Shown here in pieces: positions 17,840 to 26,900 of a stretch of DNA of 64,000 bases. Every line of letters begins with the position of its first letter. The first letter of the stretch is position 1. Origin of the DNA: Corynebacterium ulcerans (GTDB lineage Bacteria > Actinomycetota > Actinomycetes > Mycobacteriales > Mycobacteriaceae); the NCBI RefSeq assembly GCF_900187135.1, contig NZ_LT906443.1:868001-932000 (forward strand), in the 5' to 3' direction. Made by a program: the position numbers and the translations under genes. The notes under the pieces were generated by a model. The model was not told the DNA's origin. It saw only the letters and a list, made by a program, of their open reading frames with translations, and did no database searches.

Positions 17840-17870
17840 AAGGTCGAGACAGAGTTCTCGGCCTTTCTTT
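17840..17870 (+). terminator. Terminator of the cstA operon
   Basis: AAGGTCGAGA (17840-17849) pairs with TCTCGGCCTT (17856-17865), 10 bp with one G-U pair and a six-base loop, followed by TCTTTTG. Confidence 0.8.
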
Positions 17871-17927
17871 TGCCTCCCCCTCCTCAACTATGAGGAAAAC
17901 ACACGCCGTAGTATTATTTCCATCAAT

Positions 17928-18001
17928 GCCTCCGTAGCTCAGTGGATTAGAGCAGTCGGCTTCTACCCGATTGGTCGCGGGTTCGAATCCTGCCGGGGGC
18001 G
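17928..18001 (+). tRNA. tRNA-Arg (anticodon TCT)
   Basis: Full cloverleaf of 74 nt: acceptor GCCTCCG / CGGGGGC, D-arm GCTC-GAGC, anticodon arm GTCGG-CTTCTAC-CCGAT with anticodon TCT (reads AGA), T-arm GCGGG-TTCGAAT-CCTGC. Discriminator G; the CCA end is not encoded. Confidence 0.95.
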
Positions 18002-18009
18002 CTTTGTGA

Positions 18010-18049
18010 GGAGCCGGGACATTGTTAACACAATGTCCCGGCTCCTTTT
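18010..18049 (+). terminator. Strong terminator behind tRNA-Arg
   Basis: A perfect 16-bp stem (18010-18025 with 18030-18045) closes a four-base loop TAAC and is followed by TTTTG. It begins nine bases after the tRNA. Confidence 0.9.
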
Positions 18050-18077
18050 GTGTTTGTTAGCAACTTTCCCCCACCAC

Positions 18078-18149
18078 AACCTGCATTTCCATAGACAAAG
18101 GGGCAGTGCGTGGCCTGTTTTGAGGCTTTTGTCTATGGAAATGCAGGTT
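18078..18149. repeat. 22-bp perfect inverted repeat with 28-bp spacer
   Basis: The arm 18078-18099 (AACCTGCATTTCC..., ending ATAGACAAA) is the exact reverse complement of 18128-18149. Arms this long do not arise by chance in a 300-bp intergenic space. No T-run follows. The adjoining stretch 18150-18318 contains no gene I can support. It could be a remnant pair of terminal inverted repeats, a protein-binding site, or a cruciform-forming recombination site next to a tRNA gene. Confidence 0.75.
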
Positions 18150-18318
18150 TGAGATCAAGATCCCCAAGGTTTTGTCGTTTTTGAGAACACTAGAAAACCT
18201 CACCTGGACTTTTAGACAGCACACTCCCGCTAGCGTTCTCAGAAACGACACTCCCAACACCACCAAGCGCCCCCGCTTTCCTCACACCCCAAAATACAGT
18301 AGATTTTAATTTGTTTTT

Positions 18319-18337
18319 AAGATAAAAACCTTATCTT
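18319..18337. promoter_or_regulatory. Palindromic operator-like site AAGATAA-N5-TTATCTT
   Basis: AAGATAA (18319-18325) and TTATCTT (18331-18337) form a 7-bp dyad with a five-base centre, in an AT-rich promoter-like stretch about 35-55 bp before the secreted-protein gene at 18374. Likely the binding site of a dimeric regulator; the regulator is unknown. Confidence 0.4.
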
Positions 18338-18373
18338 TATAAGCATATTCATATAAATATATGGGAGGGTCCT

Positions 18374-19063
18374 ATGCGCAAGTCTGGAGTCGTCAAACCG
18401 CTGGCAGTTATCGTTGCCTTCACAGCCATAACTCCCCTTTTATCTACGGCCCCCAGCGCTCTAGCTCGAGAAGCCTCGAACAACGCAATAACGGCCACAA
18501 CTGATATAGCGGAAGGCGCGCGATTAATACGCCAAATCACGGTCAAAGATCCCAAGGGGACCACTCGGACCCCGTCTGACCCCACAACGGTCCACGCTTC
18601 CCACGGAGATACCGTGACCGTGAAGGTCACCATCGAATCAAAAGATAGAAATTCCCGCGGTTTTAGTGACTTCACAGAGCTAGTCCCTGCGGTAGGACAA
18701 CTAAACAAGGAAGCCATCACCTACACAATCGACCAGCAGCCCCCTGCAAAACTCATCGAGAAAAGATGGGAAGTACAAGAGCAGTCCAATCAAATCAGGT
18801 TCAGAGATAAAGACCTCACAAACCTTCTTCTTGGACGAAAAGTCTCTGTCGAATACACATACACCGTCGACGCTAGGTCGCCGGAACCACGAACAACAGG
18901 AATCATGGTTGACGGCTACCCAGACAACAACACTCGCGCCATGGGCCCCAACCTCGTGGTGGATCAACCTAATTCAACAGGAAACTTCCGCTCACTGTGG
19001 CAAGGTTTCTTGCGCGCATTATCACACTTCTTCAGCCCACTCCTGATGCTCTTTCGCTCATAA
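18374..19063 (+). CDS. Secreted protein of unknown function
   Basis: 229 aa. ATG 18374 has GGGAGGG at 18363-18369. The N-terminus is a clear Sec signal peptide (MRKSG, hydrophobic core, cut expected after SALA near residue 34). The mature part is hydrophilic, rich in Thr and charged residues, with repeated beta-like stretches (TVHASHGDTVTVKVTIESKD; VSVEYTYTVDARSPEPRTTGIM), suggesting an immunoglobulin-like or adhesin-like fold. It ends with a hydrophobic amphipathic tail (LWQGFLRALSHFFSPLLMLF) that could anchor it to the membrane or mycolate layer. I do not recognise the family. Convergent with the subtilase gene; a shared hairpin lies between them. Confidence 0.7.
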   Translation: MRKSGVVKPLAVIVAFTAITPLLSTAPSALAREASNNAITATTDIAEGARLIRQITVKDPKGTTRTPSDPTTVHASHGDTVTVKVTIESKDRNSRGFSDFTELVPAVGQLNKEAITYTIDQQPPAKLIEKRWEVQEQSNQIRFRDKDLTNLLLGRKVSVEYTYTVDARSPEPRTTGIMVDGYPDNNTRAMGPNLVVDQPNSTGNFRSLWQGFLRALSHFFSPLLMLFRS

Positions 19064-19096
19064 CTGGAGCCAAAGCCAGCATCAGTAATTACAACA

Positions 19097-19134
19097 AAAG
19101 GCACGCCTCGCGATAACAAGCGGGACGTGCCTTT
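19097..19134. terminator. Hairpin between convergent secreted-protein genes
   Basis: AAAGGCACG... (19097-19111) pairs with ...CGTGCCTTT (19120-19134), about 14 pairs with one mismatch and a G-U pair. It can terminate both strands. Confidence 0.65.
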
Positions 19135-19156
19135 ACCTCATACGTCTACACAAGAC

Positions 19157-20998
19157 TTAAGAGCACTTCTTCCATGGGAGAAGACGTTCAAAGCGGGTGC
19201 ATTGCTGCTGCTTTATTTGTTCCCTTCCGGTGCGTTCCCGGCCAGGGCGTTCCTTTTCCTCAGAAACAGGCTTCCTCACAATAGGGCGAGGTGCGACTGG
19301 TGCCTCAGCTACCGGCTCTGGTTCAGCCACCGGCTCTGGATCAACAATGGGAAGGTCAAGCTCTGGGGTAAGAGACTCGCTAGGATCGAGGTCAACCGGC
19401 TCCGGGTCGGAAGGAGCCGGCGCAGGAACGGTCTCCACGACCGGTGTAGGAACCGTAATCGGCTTAGGAGCAGGACGGGCATCATCACAGCTACGGCCAT
19501 TACGGGCTAGTACAGAACACACCGCAGCATGGGCGTCGACAAGCCCTGCACCCATTCCGTGCGCAGTCTTTCGCTGTCCGGGACCAGGCTCTGCAGTATA
19601 GCGACGTGCGGTGTCGCGAAGGATGCGCTCAATCTCATCGGGGCTGATTGTGGAATCTGCAGCCTTCATCAAAGCAATGACGCCAGCAACCACAGGCGTA
19701 GCCATGGAGGTGCCTTCCATGTAGGAGTAGCCGCTCGCTTCAGCGCTGCGCAGACCACGGTTAACAGTGGAAAGGATGCCCCCTCCCGGATTGTGGTTAC
19801 TAAAGGCCGGATACATATTGCCGCCAGGAGCACCGACGTCAACGTGGCGCCCGAAGTTGGAGTAGGTAGACCTGTGGCCTTCCGGACCAGTAGCGCCTAC
19901 AGTGATCACGCCATCACACGATGCAGGCTGCACGTTATCGGTTGACTGATCCTCATTGCCAGCAGCCACTGCTATTGTTGCGCCACGGGACAGCGCGCGG
20001 TCGATGGCGTTTTGATAGATCGGCATGCAGCGAGACCGTCCACCGAGGGACAGGTTGATCACGTCGGCCGGGTTGTCATTATGTGGGGTTCCAGGAACGT
20101 CCTCGCCTGCAGCCCACACGATTGCATCCGCGATATCCGAGGTGTAGCCACCACATCGGCCCAAAGCACGAACAGGAAGGATTTTGGCTCCAGGAGCAAC
20201 GCCAGCAACACCCTCATGGTTGTCCGTAATTGCCGCCGCAATACCCGCAACGTGAGTACCATGCCAGGAAGAATTCGTGGCGCGGGAGTTGGGGCCGCAA
20301 TCCCCTTGATAGGTCCAGTCACCCATGTCAGTGGGGTCGTTATCGCGACCGTCGCGATCCTGAGAGATCTTGGGGTCGGAGATCATGTCGTAACCAGGCA
20401 AGACCTTGCCGTTAAGATCGGCGTGGCTGGTAATACCCGAATCCACCACGGCGATAACCGTCTCAGCGCCGTCGGCACCCGATGCCCATGCTTTATCGAC
20501 GTTAGCGCCGAACTGGTCAAAGAGGTGCCATTGGTACTTGTAGTGCTCGTCATTGGGCGCAGCAAGAGAAGTGGAATACTGGACGCGGTCAATATCCGCA
20601 TAAGCAATTTCTGCTTTGGACTCAAGGGCGCCACGGAGAGAAGGAATTCGCTCTGCAGGCACAGGCGGATCTAGTTCAACGACGTATGAGCCGTCGAACA
20701 TCTGACGAACAAAAGATGCGTCAGAAGAAAATTCTTTAACAATCTTATCCAGGATTTTCATCCTTTTAGCCTGATCCAGCGTCGTCATGCGGTTGAATGT
20801 GACAATGAATCGAGTAGCAGGCGCCTCGCCTGTTGGGGCAGCACTTTGACGCTGCACAACGGCAAGAGAGTCATCGGGTTCTTCAGCGGACAGAGCAGGG
20901 GCAGCAGTAGTAACGAGAGATGCACACGTTATGGCAGCGCATACAACAGATACGCCACCCCTGCGTGAGAATACGGTTCTTGAGGGATGAATTTTCAC
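19157..20998 (-). CDS. Secreted subtilisin-like serine protease (S8 family)
   Basis: 613 aa. Signal peptide to about residue 38 (SAEE after the Ala-rich core), I9-type propeptide at about 60-140 (ATRFIVTFN...), then the catalytic domain with Asp186 (VVDSGIT), His246 (HGTHVAG), Asn348 (AAGNED) and Ser431 (GTSMATP). The C-terminal 100 residues are Pro/Glu-rich and end in a basic Cys-containing tail, without a membrane anchor, so it is a released or wall-associated protease and not a mycosin. The start is GTG 20998; TATAAT (21006-21011, minus strand) is seven bases before it and no ribosome-binding site is present, so the mRNA is probably leaderless. Confidence 0.9.
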   Translation of the reverse strand: MKIHPSRTVFSRRGGVSVVCAAITCASLVTTAAPALSAEEPDDSLAVVQRQSAAPTGEAPATRFIVTFNRMTTLDQAKRMKILDKIVKEFSSDASFVRQMFDGSYVVELDPPVPAERIPSLRGALESKAEIAYADIDRVQYSTSLAAPNDEHYKYQWHLFDQFGANVDKAWASGADGAETVIAVVDSGITSHADLNGKVLPGYDMISDPKISQDRDGRDNDPTDMGDWTYQGDCGPNSRATNSSWHGTHVAGIAAAITDNHEGVAGVAPGAKILPVRALGRCGGYTSDIADAIVWAAGEDVPGTPHNDNPADVINLSLGGRSRCMPIYQNAIDRALSRGATIAVAAGNEDQSTDNVQPASCDGVITVGATGPEGHRSTYSNFGRHVDVGAPGGNMYPAFSNHNPGGGILSTVNRGLRSAEASGYSYMEGTSMATPVVAGVIALMKAADSTISPDEIERILRDTARRYTAEPGPGQRKTAHGMGAGLVDAHAAVCSVLARNGRSCDDARPAPKPITVPTPVVETVPAPAPSDPEPVDLDPSESLTPELDLPIVDPEPVAEPEPVAEAPVAPRPIVRKPVSEEKERPGRERTGREQIKQQQCTRFERLLPWKKCS

Positions 20999-21272
20999 TC
21001 ACGGAATTATAACGAGATGAAATAAAAGCAATCCGAAACTTTTGCTGGAGAAAATTTTCCCCCAAAAATCGCGAAAGAAAACCCACCATCGCTCGGTAAG
21101 CTTCATTTAATTCTCAGCTTCTACCTATGCAAACTTCCCCTTTTTGGGTGAGTCCAAGTTCATAAAGGAAAAATGAAGTGCTCAACCATACTCACTATTC
21201 CGTTTTATATTCACGTGTGTGTATTCGCACGATCCCCCACCCAACGAGACAAAGAGGGCTAGGTTGGAAAAC

Positions 21273-22268
21273 ATGACTAATCAATCGCGCTCTGTTGTGG
21301 TTTGTGCTTCCGAAACCGGGGACATCACCACCCAACTCCTCCCATCAGCGGATGAGCACATCGCCGATGGTGATGTGCTCATTAAAGTTGCGTATTCCTC
21401 CCTCAACTTCAAAGACGGCATGGCCCTGCGTGGGGATCGCGGCGTGGCCCGCACCTTCCCCCTAGTTCCCGGCATCGATGCTGTTGGGGAGGTCTTAGAA
21501 TCAGAATCCGAGCGGTTCCAGCCCGGCGATAAAGTCATTGCCAATGGCGCAGGAATCGGAGAATTTCGCCATGGCGGGTACACCGAACGTCAGCGTATTC
21601 ACGCCTCGTCTACGGTGGCTCTCCCCTCTAACTTTTCCATGAAACAAGCCGCAGCTATTGGCACAGCAGGATACACAGCAGCGCTCTCCGTGAACGCGCT
21701 TATACAACACGGGGTTCTGCCCGATCATGGCCCCATCCTCGTCACAGGCGCTACCGGCGGCGTGGGGTCAATCGCCATTCTTTTATTGCACAAGCTTGGC
21801 TATAACGTTGTCGCCGCGACCGGCCGAATGGAAGAGCACTCAGATTATCTTCTAGGGCTTGGGGCCAGCTCCATCGTGGAACGAAAAGAACTGAGCGAAA
21901 AGGGCAAACCTCTACAACGCGCCCTATATGCGGGTGTCGTCGACTGCGTGGGCTCCCACACCCTTGTCAACGCGTGTGCTCAAACTAAGTGGGGCGGAGT
22001 GGTTACAGCGTGCGGATTGGCCCAAGGGGCAGATTTACCAGGAACGGTTCTTCCTTTTATTCTTCGTGGCGTATCACTCGTTGGCATCAATTCCGTTGAT
22101 GCACCTCTTGAGCACCGCGAAAAAGCTTGGGCTCTACTCTCACAAAACCTAGATACCGAAGCCCTAGATGCAATGACAACCACTATCAGCCTCGACGAGG
22201 TCATCGATGCGGGTAAAGCCTTAATGATTAACCAACTTCATGGCCGGACGGTAGTCGAGATCAATTAA
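21273..22268 (+). CDS. YhdH/AcuI-family NADPH oxidoreductase (acrylyl-CoA reductase type)
   Basis: 331 aa, MDR superfamily without the zinc-binding Cys set. Diagnostic are RGDRGVARTFPLVPGIDAVG near 50-70 (YhdH/YhfP subgroup) and the Rossmann motif VTGATGGVGSIA near 157. Members reduce acryloyl-CoA or quinone-like enones with NADPH. ATG 21273 is preferred over upstream codons because TAGGTT (21260-21265) lies seven bases before it, the leaderless pattern. Monocistronic. Confidence 0.85.
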   Translation: MTNQSRSVVVCASETGDITTQLLPSADEHIADGDVLIKVAYSSLNFKDGMALRGDRGVARTFPLVPGIDAVGEVLESESERFQPGDKVIANGAGIGEFRHGGYTERQRIHASSTVALPSNFSMKQAAAIGTAGYTAALSVNALIQHGVLPDHGPILVTGATGGVGSIAILLLHKLGYNVVAATGRMEEHSDYLLGLGASSIVERKELSEKGKPLQRALYAGVVDCVGSHTLVNACAQTKWGGVVTACGLAQGADLPGTVLPFILRGVSLVGINSVDAPLEHREKAWALLSQNLDTEALDAMTTTISLDEVIDAGKALMINQLHGRTVVEIN

Positions 22269-22407
22269 CACCAAACCCAAACGTGTGGGCGCCTCACAAC
22301 TCGACGCCCACAAGCTAAATCCAGCTATAACGACGGTAATGCTACGGGCGCACGTAGTATGAATGAGAACTCTGTGCGCTTTCCAACCAATGTTCAGGAG
22401 AACTACC

Positions 22408-23211
22408 GTGGCATTACCTTCACCATCCATTCATGCACGAGCTGTAGTTACTGGCGCAAGCCAAGGAATCGGACGTGCGATCGCCAAGGATCTTGCCTGC
22501 ATGGGCCACAATCTCATTCTGGTAGCCCGACGCCGTGACGTCCTTGAGCAGCTAGCAGAGGAATTGGAACAAAACCACAGCGTCAAAGTCGATGTTATGG
22601 CCTGTGACCTTGCTAATCCCGAGGAGCGTGCAACGCTCATCAGCGAGCTTCAAGACGTGGAAGTTAACATCATCATCAATTCCGCAGGAATCGCAAGCTT
22701 TGGCCCCTTCATCGACCAGGATTGGTCATATGAAGACAAACAATTCGAGCTCAACGCCCGTGCGGTCTTTGAGCTCACCCACGCAGTACTTCCCGGCATG
22801 ATCAAGCGTGGCACGGGCGCCATCTGCAACGTTGGTTCCGCCGCCGGAAATGTCCCCATCCCCAACAATGCCACCTATGTGCTCACTAAAGCAGGGGTAA
22901 ACGCTTTCACGGAGGCCCTCCACTACGAGCTCCGAGGCACTGGCGTTGCATGCACATTGTTAGCTCCGGGCCCCGTCCGCGAGGCAGTCGTCGATGATGC
23001 CGAAAAATCCATCGTGGACAAAGTCGTACCGGACTTCCTCTGGACCACATACGAGTCATGTTCACAAGAAACTCTCGCAGCACTTGCCGCAAACTCGCGC
23101 CGGGTCGTTCCTGGGCCTTTATCAAAAGCAATGAATGCAATTTCTGCAATCGCCCCTACTGCAGTACTTTCACCACTGATGGGCTGGTTCTATAAAAAAC
23201 TAGGATCATAA
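22408..23211 (+). CDS. Short-chain dehydrogenase/reductase
   Basis: 267 aa, classical SDR. Cofactor motif TGASQGIG near residue 13-20, NSAGIAS near 90, catalytic Ser near 140, and YVLTKAG (Tyr/Lys pair) near 155-160. GTG 22408 is chosen because AGGAG ends at 22400, seven bases before; an ATG at 22363 would add 15 unlikely residues. The C-terminal hydrophobic tail is seen in CmrA-type and related mycobacterial lipid-modifying SDRs, but the substrate cannot be told from sequence. Confidence 0.85.
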   Translation: MALPSPSIHARAVVTGASQGIGRAIAKDLACMGHNLILVARRRDVLEQLAEELEQNHSVKVDVMACDLANPEERATLISELQDVEVNIIINSAGIASFGPFIDQDWSYEDKQFELNARAVFELTHAVLPGMIKRGTGAICNVGSAAGNVPIPNNATYVLTKAGVNAFTEALHYELRGTGVACTLLAPGPVREAVVDDAEKSIVDKVVPDFLWTTYESCSQETLAALAANSRRVVPGPLSKAMNAISAIAPTAVLSPLMGWFYKKLGS

Positions 23212-23306
23212 ACCTCAATGCATCTTCGTCCGTTCTTGCGTCAATTCGTGGTTAGAAACACCTCCTTGCTGCCACAATGACGCAAGATACGAGTACCTTA
23301 GAAAAC

Positions 23307-23936
23307 ATGTCTGATACTCCCGCTAAAAATGATCGTCTCGTTTGGATAGACCTTGAAATGACAGGTCTCGATACTCACCGTCACGTGATTGTCGAAGTTG
23401 CTGCACTGATCACCGATGCAGATCTGAATATCCTTGGCGAGGGAGTAGACCTTGTTGTGCACGCCACTGATGCGGAACTCGCAGAAATGGACGACTATGT
23501 CACCACAATGCACGAAAACTCTGGTCTGACGCAGGAAATCCGATCCTCCACTGTTTCCATCAAGGAAGCCGAGGATGCCGTCCTTGAGCTGATTGCCAAG
23601 CATTGCGACCCGCAACATCCAGCTCCCCTGGCAGGTAATTCCATTGCTACAGACCGCAGCTTCATCAACGCTTACATGCCAAGGCTCGACGAGGCTCTGC
23701 ACTATCGCATGGTCGATGTTTCCTCTATCAAAGAGCTTGCCAGACGCTGGTCCCCGCGCGTGTACTTCAATCAACCACAAAAGGGCATGGCACACCGCGC
23801 GCTAGCGGATATCGTTGAGTCCATCCGCGAGCTTGAGTACTACCGTCAAGCGCTCTTTAAAAAGGATCTCACCAACGCGGAATGCATTGAGGCTTCTGCT
23901 CAAGCAACCCAGTCCTACCAGCAGTTTTTGCAATAA
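23307..23936 (+). CDS. orn: Oligoribonuclease
   Basis: Product 209 aa from ATG 23307 (219 aa if ATG 23277 is used; neither start has a ribosome-binding site). DEDD-family exonuclease: [10 protein letters not shown] near residue 10-20 (Asp/Glu metal ligands), HENSGLT near 70, and [11 protein letters not shown] near 160 with the DEDDh histidine-aspartate pair. It degrades 2-5-nt RNAs and the pGpG-type dinucleotides. It lies immediately before tRNA-His. Confidence 0.93.
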   Translation: MSDTPAKNDRLVWIDLEMTGLDTHRHVIVEVAALITDADLNILGEGVDLVVHATDAELAEMDDYVTTMHENSGLTQEIRSSTVSIKEAEDAVLELIAKHCDPQHPAPLAGNSIATDRSFINAYMPRLDEALHYRMVDVSSIKELARRWSPRVYFNQPQKGMAHRALADIVESIRELEYYRQALFKKDLTNAECIEASAQATQSYQQFLQ

Positions 23937-23981
23937 TAGATTTGTGAGTTAATATTGTCCTCGCTGCTTTGAAGCGGCAAT

Positions 23982-24055
23982 GGTGGCTGTAGTTCAGCTG
24001 GTAGAGCACCAGGTTGTGATCCTGGGTGTCGCGGGTTCGAGCCCCGTCAGCCACC
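23982..24055 (+). tRNA. tRNA-His (anticodon GTG)
   Basis: Cloverleaf complete: acceptor GTGGCTG / CAGCCAC with the extra 5' G (23982) opposite C73 (24055) that is typical of tRNA-His; anticodon loop TTGTGAT gives GTG; T-arm GCGGG-TTCGAGC-CCCGT. No encoded CCA. Confidence 0.95.
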
Positions 24056-24061
24056 CCAATG

Positions 24062-24096
24062 AACTCCCTGACTATTTTTAGTCAGGGAGTTTTTGT
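24062..24096 (+). terminator. Terminator behind tRNA-His
   Basis: AACTCCCTGACTA (24062-24074) pairs perfectly with TAGTCAGGGAGTT (24079-24091), loop TTTT, then TTTG. Confidence 0.9.
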
Positions 24097-24115
24097 TATC
24101 CGATACAATCACTGC

Positions 24116-24943
24116 ATGCTTAACGCTCGGATCCATGTTGCCGTGCCCACGGCCTTCCATCACGATGAATCCCTCAACATCGAGTCCACCCTGGCCCACG
24201 CAGACTGGCTTATCAGCCAAGGCATCACATCAATCCTCTTCGGTGGCTCCACCGGCGAGCAGCACAGCATGGACGCCTCTGAAAAACGTGCTCTCTACGA
24301 CGCTGTGAATCAGCATCCCTGGGCGCCTGGAATTGAGATACTTGTTGGTGTTGCCGCTATCCGACAGCGCCATGCTGTAGAGCTAGGGCGCTACGTGGCG
24401 TCGTTAAGCCGGATTGATGGCATCTTATTAGGGTTCCCGCCCTACGTGCGCCCTACGCAGGAGCAGGCGCGTCGTTACGCAGTAGCCGTTATCGACGCCG
24501 TCCGTAAGCCCACAATCATCTACAACCACCCAGAACGCACTGGTTTCGACGCGAGTGCTTCTACCCTGGCGCAGCTATGTATGCTCGCGCACGTCATCGG
24601 CATCAAAGATCCAGGCGGCACGCTCAAGATTGACGAGGTCGCCCAAGAGCTCACCCCCTTTAAAACTCGCTACTATGCCGGCGGTGAGGTCAACATCAAC
24701 TCCCGCGTATCCACAGGTTTTACCTACCTCTCCTCCATCGCCGGCAACATGGCACCAAAGGAAACCGTCGAATGGTTCGAGGCATTAAGGAAGGGCCTTG
24801 AACCACCCCATAATGATCTCCTTTCCGAGTTGGTGTCCAAGATCAAAGGCGAGGCCCCGATTCAGACGCTCAAGGACTACATCACTGACCACGAAGGCAT
24901 AGATATGGGAGTATGTCGGGCGCCACTGGGTGGCGTCGATTAG
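24116..24943 (+). CDS. DapA/NanA-family class I aldolase
   Basis: 275 aa. ATG 24116 is taken because the longer open frame runs back into tRNA-His. TIM-barrel lyase of the dihydrodipicolinate synthase family: GGSTGE at 43-48, Tyr136 in IIYNHPE and Schiff-base Lys164 in IGIKDPGG. It is shorter than usual DapA (about 300 aa) and stands alone rather than beside dapB, so it is more likely a paralogue acting on another 2-oxo acid than the lysine-pathway enzyme. It ends at a bidirectional terminator. Confidence 0.8.
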   Translation: MLNARIHVAVPTAFHHDESLNIESTLAHADWLISQGITSILFGGSTGEQHSMDASEKRALYDAVNQHPWAPGIEILVGVAAIRQRHAVELGRYVASLSRIDGILLGFPPYVRPTQEQARRYAVAVIDAVRKPTIIYNHPERTGFDASASTLAQLCMLAHVIGIKDPGGTLKIDEVAQELTPFKTRYYAGGEVNINSRVSTGFTYLSSIAGNMAPKETVEWFEALRKGLEPPHNDLLSELVSKIKGEAPIQTLKDYITDHEGIDMGVCRAPLGGVD

Positions 24944-24955
24944 CCACGGCACGAA

Positions 24956-24988
24956 AAGGCCCCGTAATTCATCGAGCTACGGGGCCTT
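24956..24988. terminator. Bidirectional terminator
   Basis: AAGGCCCCGTA (24956-24966) pairs perfectly with TACGGGGCCTT (24978-24988) between two convergent genes. Confidence 0.85.
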
Positions 24989-25006
24989 GAAGGCTTTAGG
25001 GAAGTA

Positions 25007-26194
25007 TTAGATATTCGAGTTTCCGGCCTTCCAGGTTGGCCAGTCGATGTTCCAGTCCCCCAGGCCGTCATAGCCACTGAGGTAACCGCCAATGGTGTTC
25101 CGCACGGTGACGATGTCCCCTCGCTTAACAAAGTTCTGGAACCATTGCGCGTTCTCCGTGCTCACGTTGATGCAGCCATGAGACGTATTGGAATTGCCCT
25201 GTGCATAGACAGACCATGGCGCCGCATGCACGTAGATGCCGGAATAGGACATTTGTGTGGCAAATTTCACATCAACGCGGTAACCGCCCTCGTTATGGGA
25301 GAGCCCATAGGATTCCGAGTCCATCACCAGAGAAGGATTCTTATCCCCAATGGTGTAAACCCCGTTGGGGGTCGGCCACTTATTCGCCCCCATGGAGATC
25401 GGCATCGACCGGACAGGCGCACCATTGTGGTAGATCGTCATGGTCTTTGTTGCGTCATCGGCTACCGCCTCGACTCGATCACCAATGGTAAACGTCGCAG
25501 AATTGTCGTTATCTCCGTACACGCCTTTGCCTAGGTTCTTGCCATAAAGCTTGGCGTCCACGGTGACCTTGGTGCCCGGTGCCCAGAAGTTCTCCGGACG
25601 CCACCGCACCTCATAGGGACTAATCCAGAAAAATGCGCCCTCGACCGCAGGCTCGGTGGTCACCTTGATTGCGTCTTCCACAGCTTTGCGATCATTCACG
25701 ATTGCATCAAAACGCATCGCAATGACCTGGGCTACTCCCACGACTGACCCATCAAGAGGAGCTAAAGAACCAAATGCCTGCGCCGCCGGGGTTACCGTTT
25801 GGAACCCCGTAGTGGAAGACTCTCCGTTCTTGTCTTTCGCCACAATGGTGTACGAACGGTTAAAGCCCAAGACCTCGGTGGTAGACCACGAACGTCCATC
25901 TGCAGAGATCTCACCTTGGACCTCTTTGCCATTCTCATTAGTCATGGTCACGTTCTTCAGGCCCTCGCCCAAAGATTTGACCGTGACAAACGCGGAGGGA
26001 TCCACCCCGGTTTCACCATTATTCACGCTAGCTATGGGAGCAAGCTTCTTCTCCGCCTGCTGCGAGGACTGCTCACTGTGTCCTGATTCATCCCCGCCCC
26101 CCTTAGCTATCGTGCATCCAGCCATCAACAACGAGAAACCCAACAGCGTCGCCGCTACCCCTATATACGATCGCTTGGATACCCTTTTGGCCAC
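25007..26194 (-). CDS. L,D-transpeptidase lipoprotein (YkuD domain)
   Basis: 395 aa. Lipobox LMAGC with Cys27 predicts membrane anchoring. Two immunoglobulin-like domains (about 50-135 and 135-240) precede a YkuD catalytic domain with YVHAAPW at 321-327 and SHGCINVS, catalytic Cys341. The layout is that of mycobacterial Ldt enzymes, which make 3-3 cross-links in peptidoglycan; it resembles LppS/LdtMt2. The start GTG 26194 opens [10 protein letters not shown], a good n-region. A tail rich in Trp/Asn follows the catalytic domain. Confidence 0.93.
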   Translation of the reverse strand: MAKRVSKRSYIGVAATLLGFSLLMAGCTIAKGGGDESGHSEQSSQQAEKKLAPIASVNNGETGVDPSAFVTVKSLGEGLKNVTMTNENGKEVQGEISADGRSWSTTEVLGFNRSYTIVAKDKNGESSTTGFQTVTPAAQAFGSLAPLDGSVVGVAQVIAMRFDAIVNDRKAVEDAIKVTTEPAVEGAFFWISPYEVRWRPENFWAPGTKVTVDAKLYGKNLGKGVYGDNDNSATFTIGDRVEAVADDATKTMTIYHNGAPVRSMPISMGANKWPTPNGVYTIGDKNPSLVMDSESYGLSHNEGGYRVDVKFATQMSYSGIYVHAAPWSVYAQGNSNTSHGCINVSTENAQWFQNFVKRGDIVTVRNTIGGYLSGYDGLGDWNIDWPTWKAGNSNI

Positions 26195-26575
26195 TATTTT
26201 CCTTCTTCTCCTACAACCACGATCGATGTCGCACTTTTCTCACGACACCTCGTCACGACGACGAACCCACATCGTAACGTCTTTTCCCACTGATATAGGC
26301 CCGCAGCAACCCATGTTTGCCACATTGTTATCTAACCCAAACCACCAGTGCGTTTCCTCCCCTTCATCGCTTGTCAAGCACCCGTCGTTACGCTCCCCTC
26401 CCCTACTTTTAGCGTGCCGACGCCCACCCCAAAGCTCTCTGCGCACTTCCCACAAAATAGTCATAAAACGCCCGCCCAGAAACACGTTCTGACCAGGCGA
26501 TTTTACAACCACCATCAAATAGGGTTATATTTCTTCTCGTTGCACAGCGCGCCGCACGGCACAAAGGACAACAAT
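26195..26575. other. 380-bp intergenic region
   Basis: Divergent promoter space between the L,D-transpeptidase gene (minus) and tRNA-Lys (plus). TAGGGTTATATT (26520-26531) is a plausible -10 region for the tRNA. I see no gene or repeat; open frames here run into the tRNA and have no start context. Confidence 0.5.
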
Positions 26576-26651
<76 letters not shown>

Positions 26652-26653
26652 AA

Positions 26654-26700
26654 GACCCCAGCTAGAACGGTATTTTACCGAATAGCTGGGGTCATTTTTT
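26654..26700 (+). terminator. Terminator behind tRNA-Lys
   Basis: GACCCCAGCTA (26654-26664) pairs with TAGCTGGGGTC (26683-26693); an inner stem CGGTA-TTTT-TACCG sits in the loop; followed by ATTTTTT. Confidence 0.9.
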
Positions 26701-26900
26701 ATGCAAGTGTCTAAAAAATATCCAAAAATAAACGACACTCCCCATCATCCTCTTCCCCTCCAAGATTCAAACCCCACAAGACATACGTAATTTGGAATAT
26801 TTTTCATCTCCGTGGGGTTGTGAGGGATTGTTAAAAGCATTCGTGGAACACACGTCCACGTGCTCACACGCAACCGTCAAGGGAAAAGGAGCATCTTCGT

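Noticed and set aside
20012..20674. 220-codon plus-strand frame opposite the subtilase gene
   Set aside because: Antisense to the catalytic domain with all active-site motifs; no start context.
24026..24115. Extended N-terminus of the DapA-family protein
   Set aside because: It would begin within tRNA-His and span its terminator; ATG 24116 gives the family-typical start.
25656..26492. 278-codon plus-strand frame opposite the L,D-transpeptidase gene
   Set aside because: Antisense shadow, low-complexity Ser/Pro/Thr composition.
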